Below are positions 4,089 through 5,007 of a stretch of DNA of 5,007 bases, in pieces. The stretch comes from JBBQVO01 sp038211505 (GTDB lineage Bacteria; Chloroflexota; Dehalococcoidia; DSTF01; JACRBR01). The notes beneath the pieces were generated by a model. The model searched no databases, had not been told where the DNA came from, and saw only the letters and a list, made by a program, of their open reading frames with translations. Each line of letters starts with the position of its first letter. Position 1 is the first letter of the stretch. The stretch covers positions 1 to 5,007 of the forward strand of contig JBBQVO010000222.1 of assembly GCA_038211505.1 (NCBI GenBank). The letters run 5' to 3'. The translations under genes and the position numbers were made by a program.

Positions 4089-5007
4089 ATGACAACTGAC
4101 ACACGGACAACCGAAGGTGCCCTCGGCGCCATGGCAAACCAGGAAGCGCGAACGGAGCGCTACGATCCGCGCGCCATCGAACACAAGTGGCAGGCGCGCT
4201 GGGCGGCCGACGATCTGTATCGCACCCCCGACGATGATCCGCGGCCGAAGTGGTACGCGCTGACGATGCTGCCGTACACGTCCGGCGATCTCCACATCGG
4301 CCACTGGTTCGCTATGGCGCCGTCGGACGTACAGGCGCGCTTCAAGCGCATGAACGGCTTCAACGTGCTTTTTCCGATGGGCTACGACGCCTTCGGCCTG
4401 CCGGCCGAAAACGCCGCCATCAAGAATCAGGTGCACCCCTCCGAGTGGACGTTCGCCAACGTCGAGCGTATGCGCGGCCAGTTGCAGTCGATGGGCGCGA
4501 TGTTCGACTGGAGCCGCGAGATCATCACCGCATCGCCCGACTACTACAAGTGGACGCAGTGGTGGTTCCTGCAGCTCCTCAAGCACGATCTCGCCTACCG
4601 CAAGAACGCCTCCGTCTGGTGGTGCCCGCAAGATCAGACGGTGCTCGCCAACGAGCAGGTGATTGACGGCCGCTGCGAGCGCTGCGGCACGATCGTCTCC
4701 AAGCGCGATCTCGAGCAGTGGTTCTTCCGCATCACCAACTACGCCGACGAGCTGCTGGACTTCAGCAAAGTCGAGTGGCCCGAGCAGGTCGCCGCGATGC
4801 AGCGCAACTGGATCGGCCGCAGCGAAGGCGCCGAGTTGCGCTTCGGCCTCGATGTCGCGGGCGTCGACACAAGCGAAATCCGCGTCTTCACAACGCGGCC
4901 TGACACCGTCTACGGCGTCACAGTCTTCGTGCTCGCGCCAGAGCATCCGCTCGTCGAGCAGGTCACCACGCCCGAACAGCGCGACGCCGTCCGCGCCTAC
5001 GTCGACG
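4089..5007 (+). CDS. leuS: Leucyl-tRNA synthetase, N-terminal part (runs off the right edge)
   Basis: LeuRS is a cytoplasmic class I synthetase that attaches leucine to tRNA-Leu using ATP. The window holds 306 residues of an enzyme usually 800-900 long. Visible landmarks are RYDPRAIEHKWQ (24-35), LPYTSGDLHIGHWF (61-74) with the HIGH motif at 69-72, GYDAFGLPAENAAIK (98-112), FDWSREI (139-145), the zinc-knuckle region with C179, C196 and C199 around TVLANEQVIDG, and the RSEGAE entry to the CP1 editing domain (244-249). TTRPDT (268-273) is the threonine-rich editing site, with T273 matching the E. coli Thr252 position. The knuckle has CPQD instead of CPxC, as in the E. coli enzyme. KMSKS lies beyond the window. 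The ATG at 4089 has no clear ribosome binding site. ATG 4131 (residue 15), with GAAGG 13 bases upstream, is an alternative that fits the usual family length better. Control by the upstream T-box is expected from its leucine specifier. Confidence 0.97.
   Translation, partial: MTTDTRTTEGALGAMANQEARTERYDPRAIEHKWQARWAADDLYRTPDDDPRPKWYALTMLPYTSGDLHIGHWFAMAPSDVQARFKRMNGFNVLFPMGYDAFGLPAENAAIKNQVHPSEWTFANVERMRGQLQSMGAMFDWSREIITASPDYYKWTQWWFLQLLKHDLAYRKNASVWWCPQDQTVLANEQVIDGRCERCGTIVSKRDLEQWFFRITNYADELLDFSKVEWPEQVAAMQRNWIGRSEGAELRFGLDVAGVDTSEIRVFTTRPDTVYGVTVFVLAPEHPLVEQVTTPEQRDAVRAYVD

Noticed and set aside
4074..4946. Minus-strand reading frame of 290 residues antisense to leuS
   Set aside because: The plus strand is unambiguous LeuRS with HIGH, zinc-knuckle and editing-site motifs. 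The antisense product has no family features.

Overview
The window is high-GC bacterial DNA, most likely from a member of the Chloroflexota (Dehalococcoidia/SAR202-like or a relative). This rests on memory of the family, not on a search. The LeuRS N-terminus reads like Chloroflexota LeuRS. The large secreted protein ends in a module that I recall from Chloroflexota genomes: a 'GLGAYEF' beta domain, then a dockerin-like 'EGDLNLDC...FGRDGSTC' segment. The window holds three real genes in two divergent units, a T-box riboswitch, and several short-repeat clusters.

Left half (49-2811, minus strand): one gene encodes a 920-residue exported protein. It has a signal peptide, an unrecognised N-terminal domain, two copies of a ~180-residue six-cysteine domain separated by Thr/Pro linkers, a cohesin-like beta domain, a dockerin-like calcium-binding segment and a proline-rich tail. 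A good promoter (TTGACA, 17 bp, TATTGT) and a GAAAGG ribosome binding site precede it. Short repeats and inverted repeats overlap this promoter and could be an operator. Bases 1-48 lie downstream of its stop codon, and I see no gene or clear terminator there.

Right half (about 2981 to the end, plus strand): a promoter candidate leads into a complete T-box leader with a CUC (leucine) specifier, a canonical T-box sequence and an intrinsic terminator. Next comes a ~240-base stretch of short and dispersed-type repeats without a convincing gene, then a small MgtC/SapB-family membrane protein. An 80-base gap with more 7-bp repeats follows, and then leuS (leucyl-tRNA synthetase), which runs off the right edge. 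The simplest reading is one leucine-starvation-responsive transcript in which uncharged tRNA-Leu lets transcription pass the terminator into the mgtC-like gene and leuS.

The points most worth a second look are the membrane-protein gene between a leucine T-box and its expected target, the duplicated six-cysteine domain in a cohesin-like/dockerin-like surface protein, and heptanucleotide tandem repeats immediately before the membrane-protein start and again before leuS.
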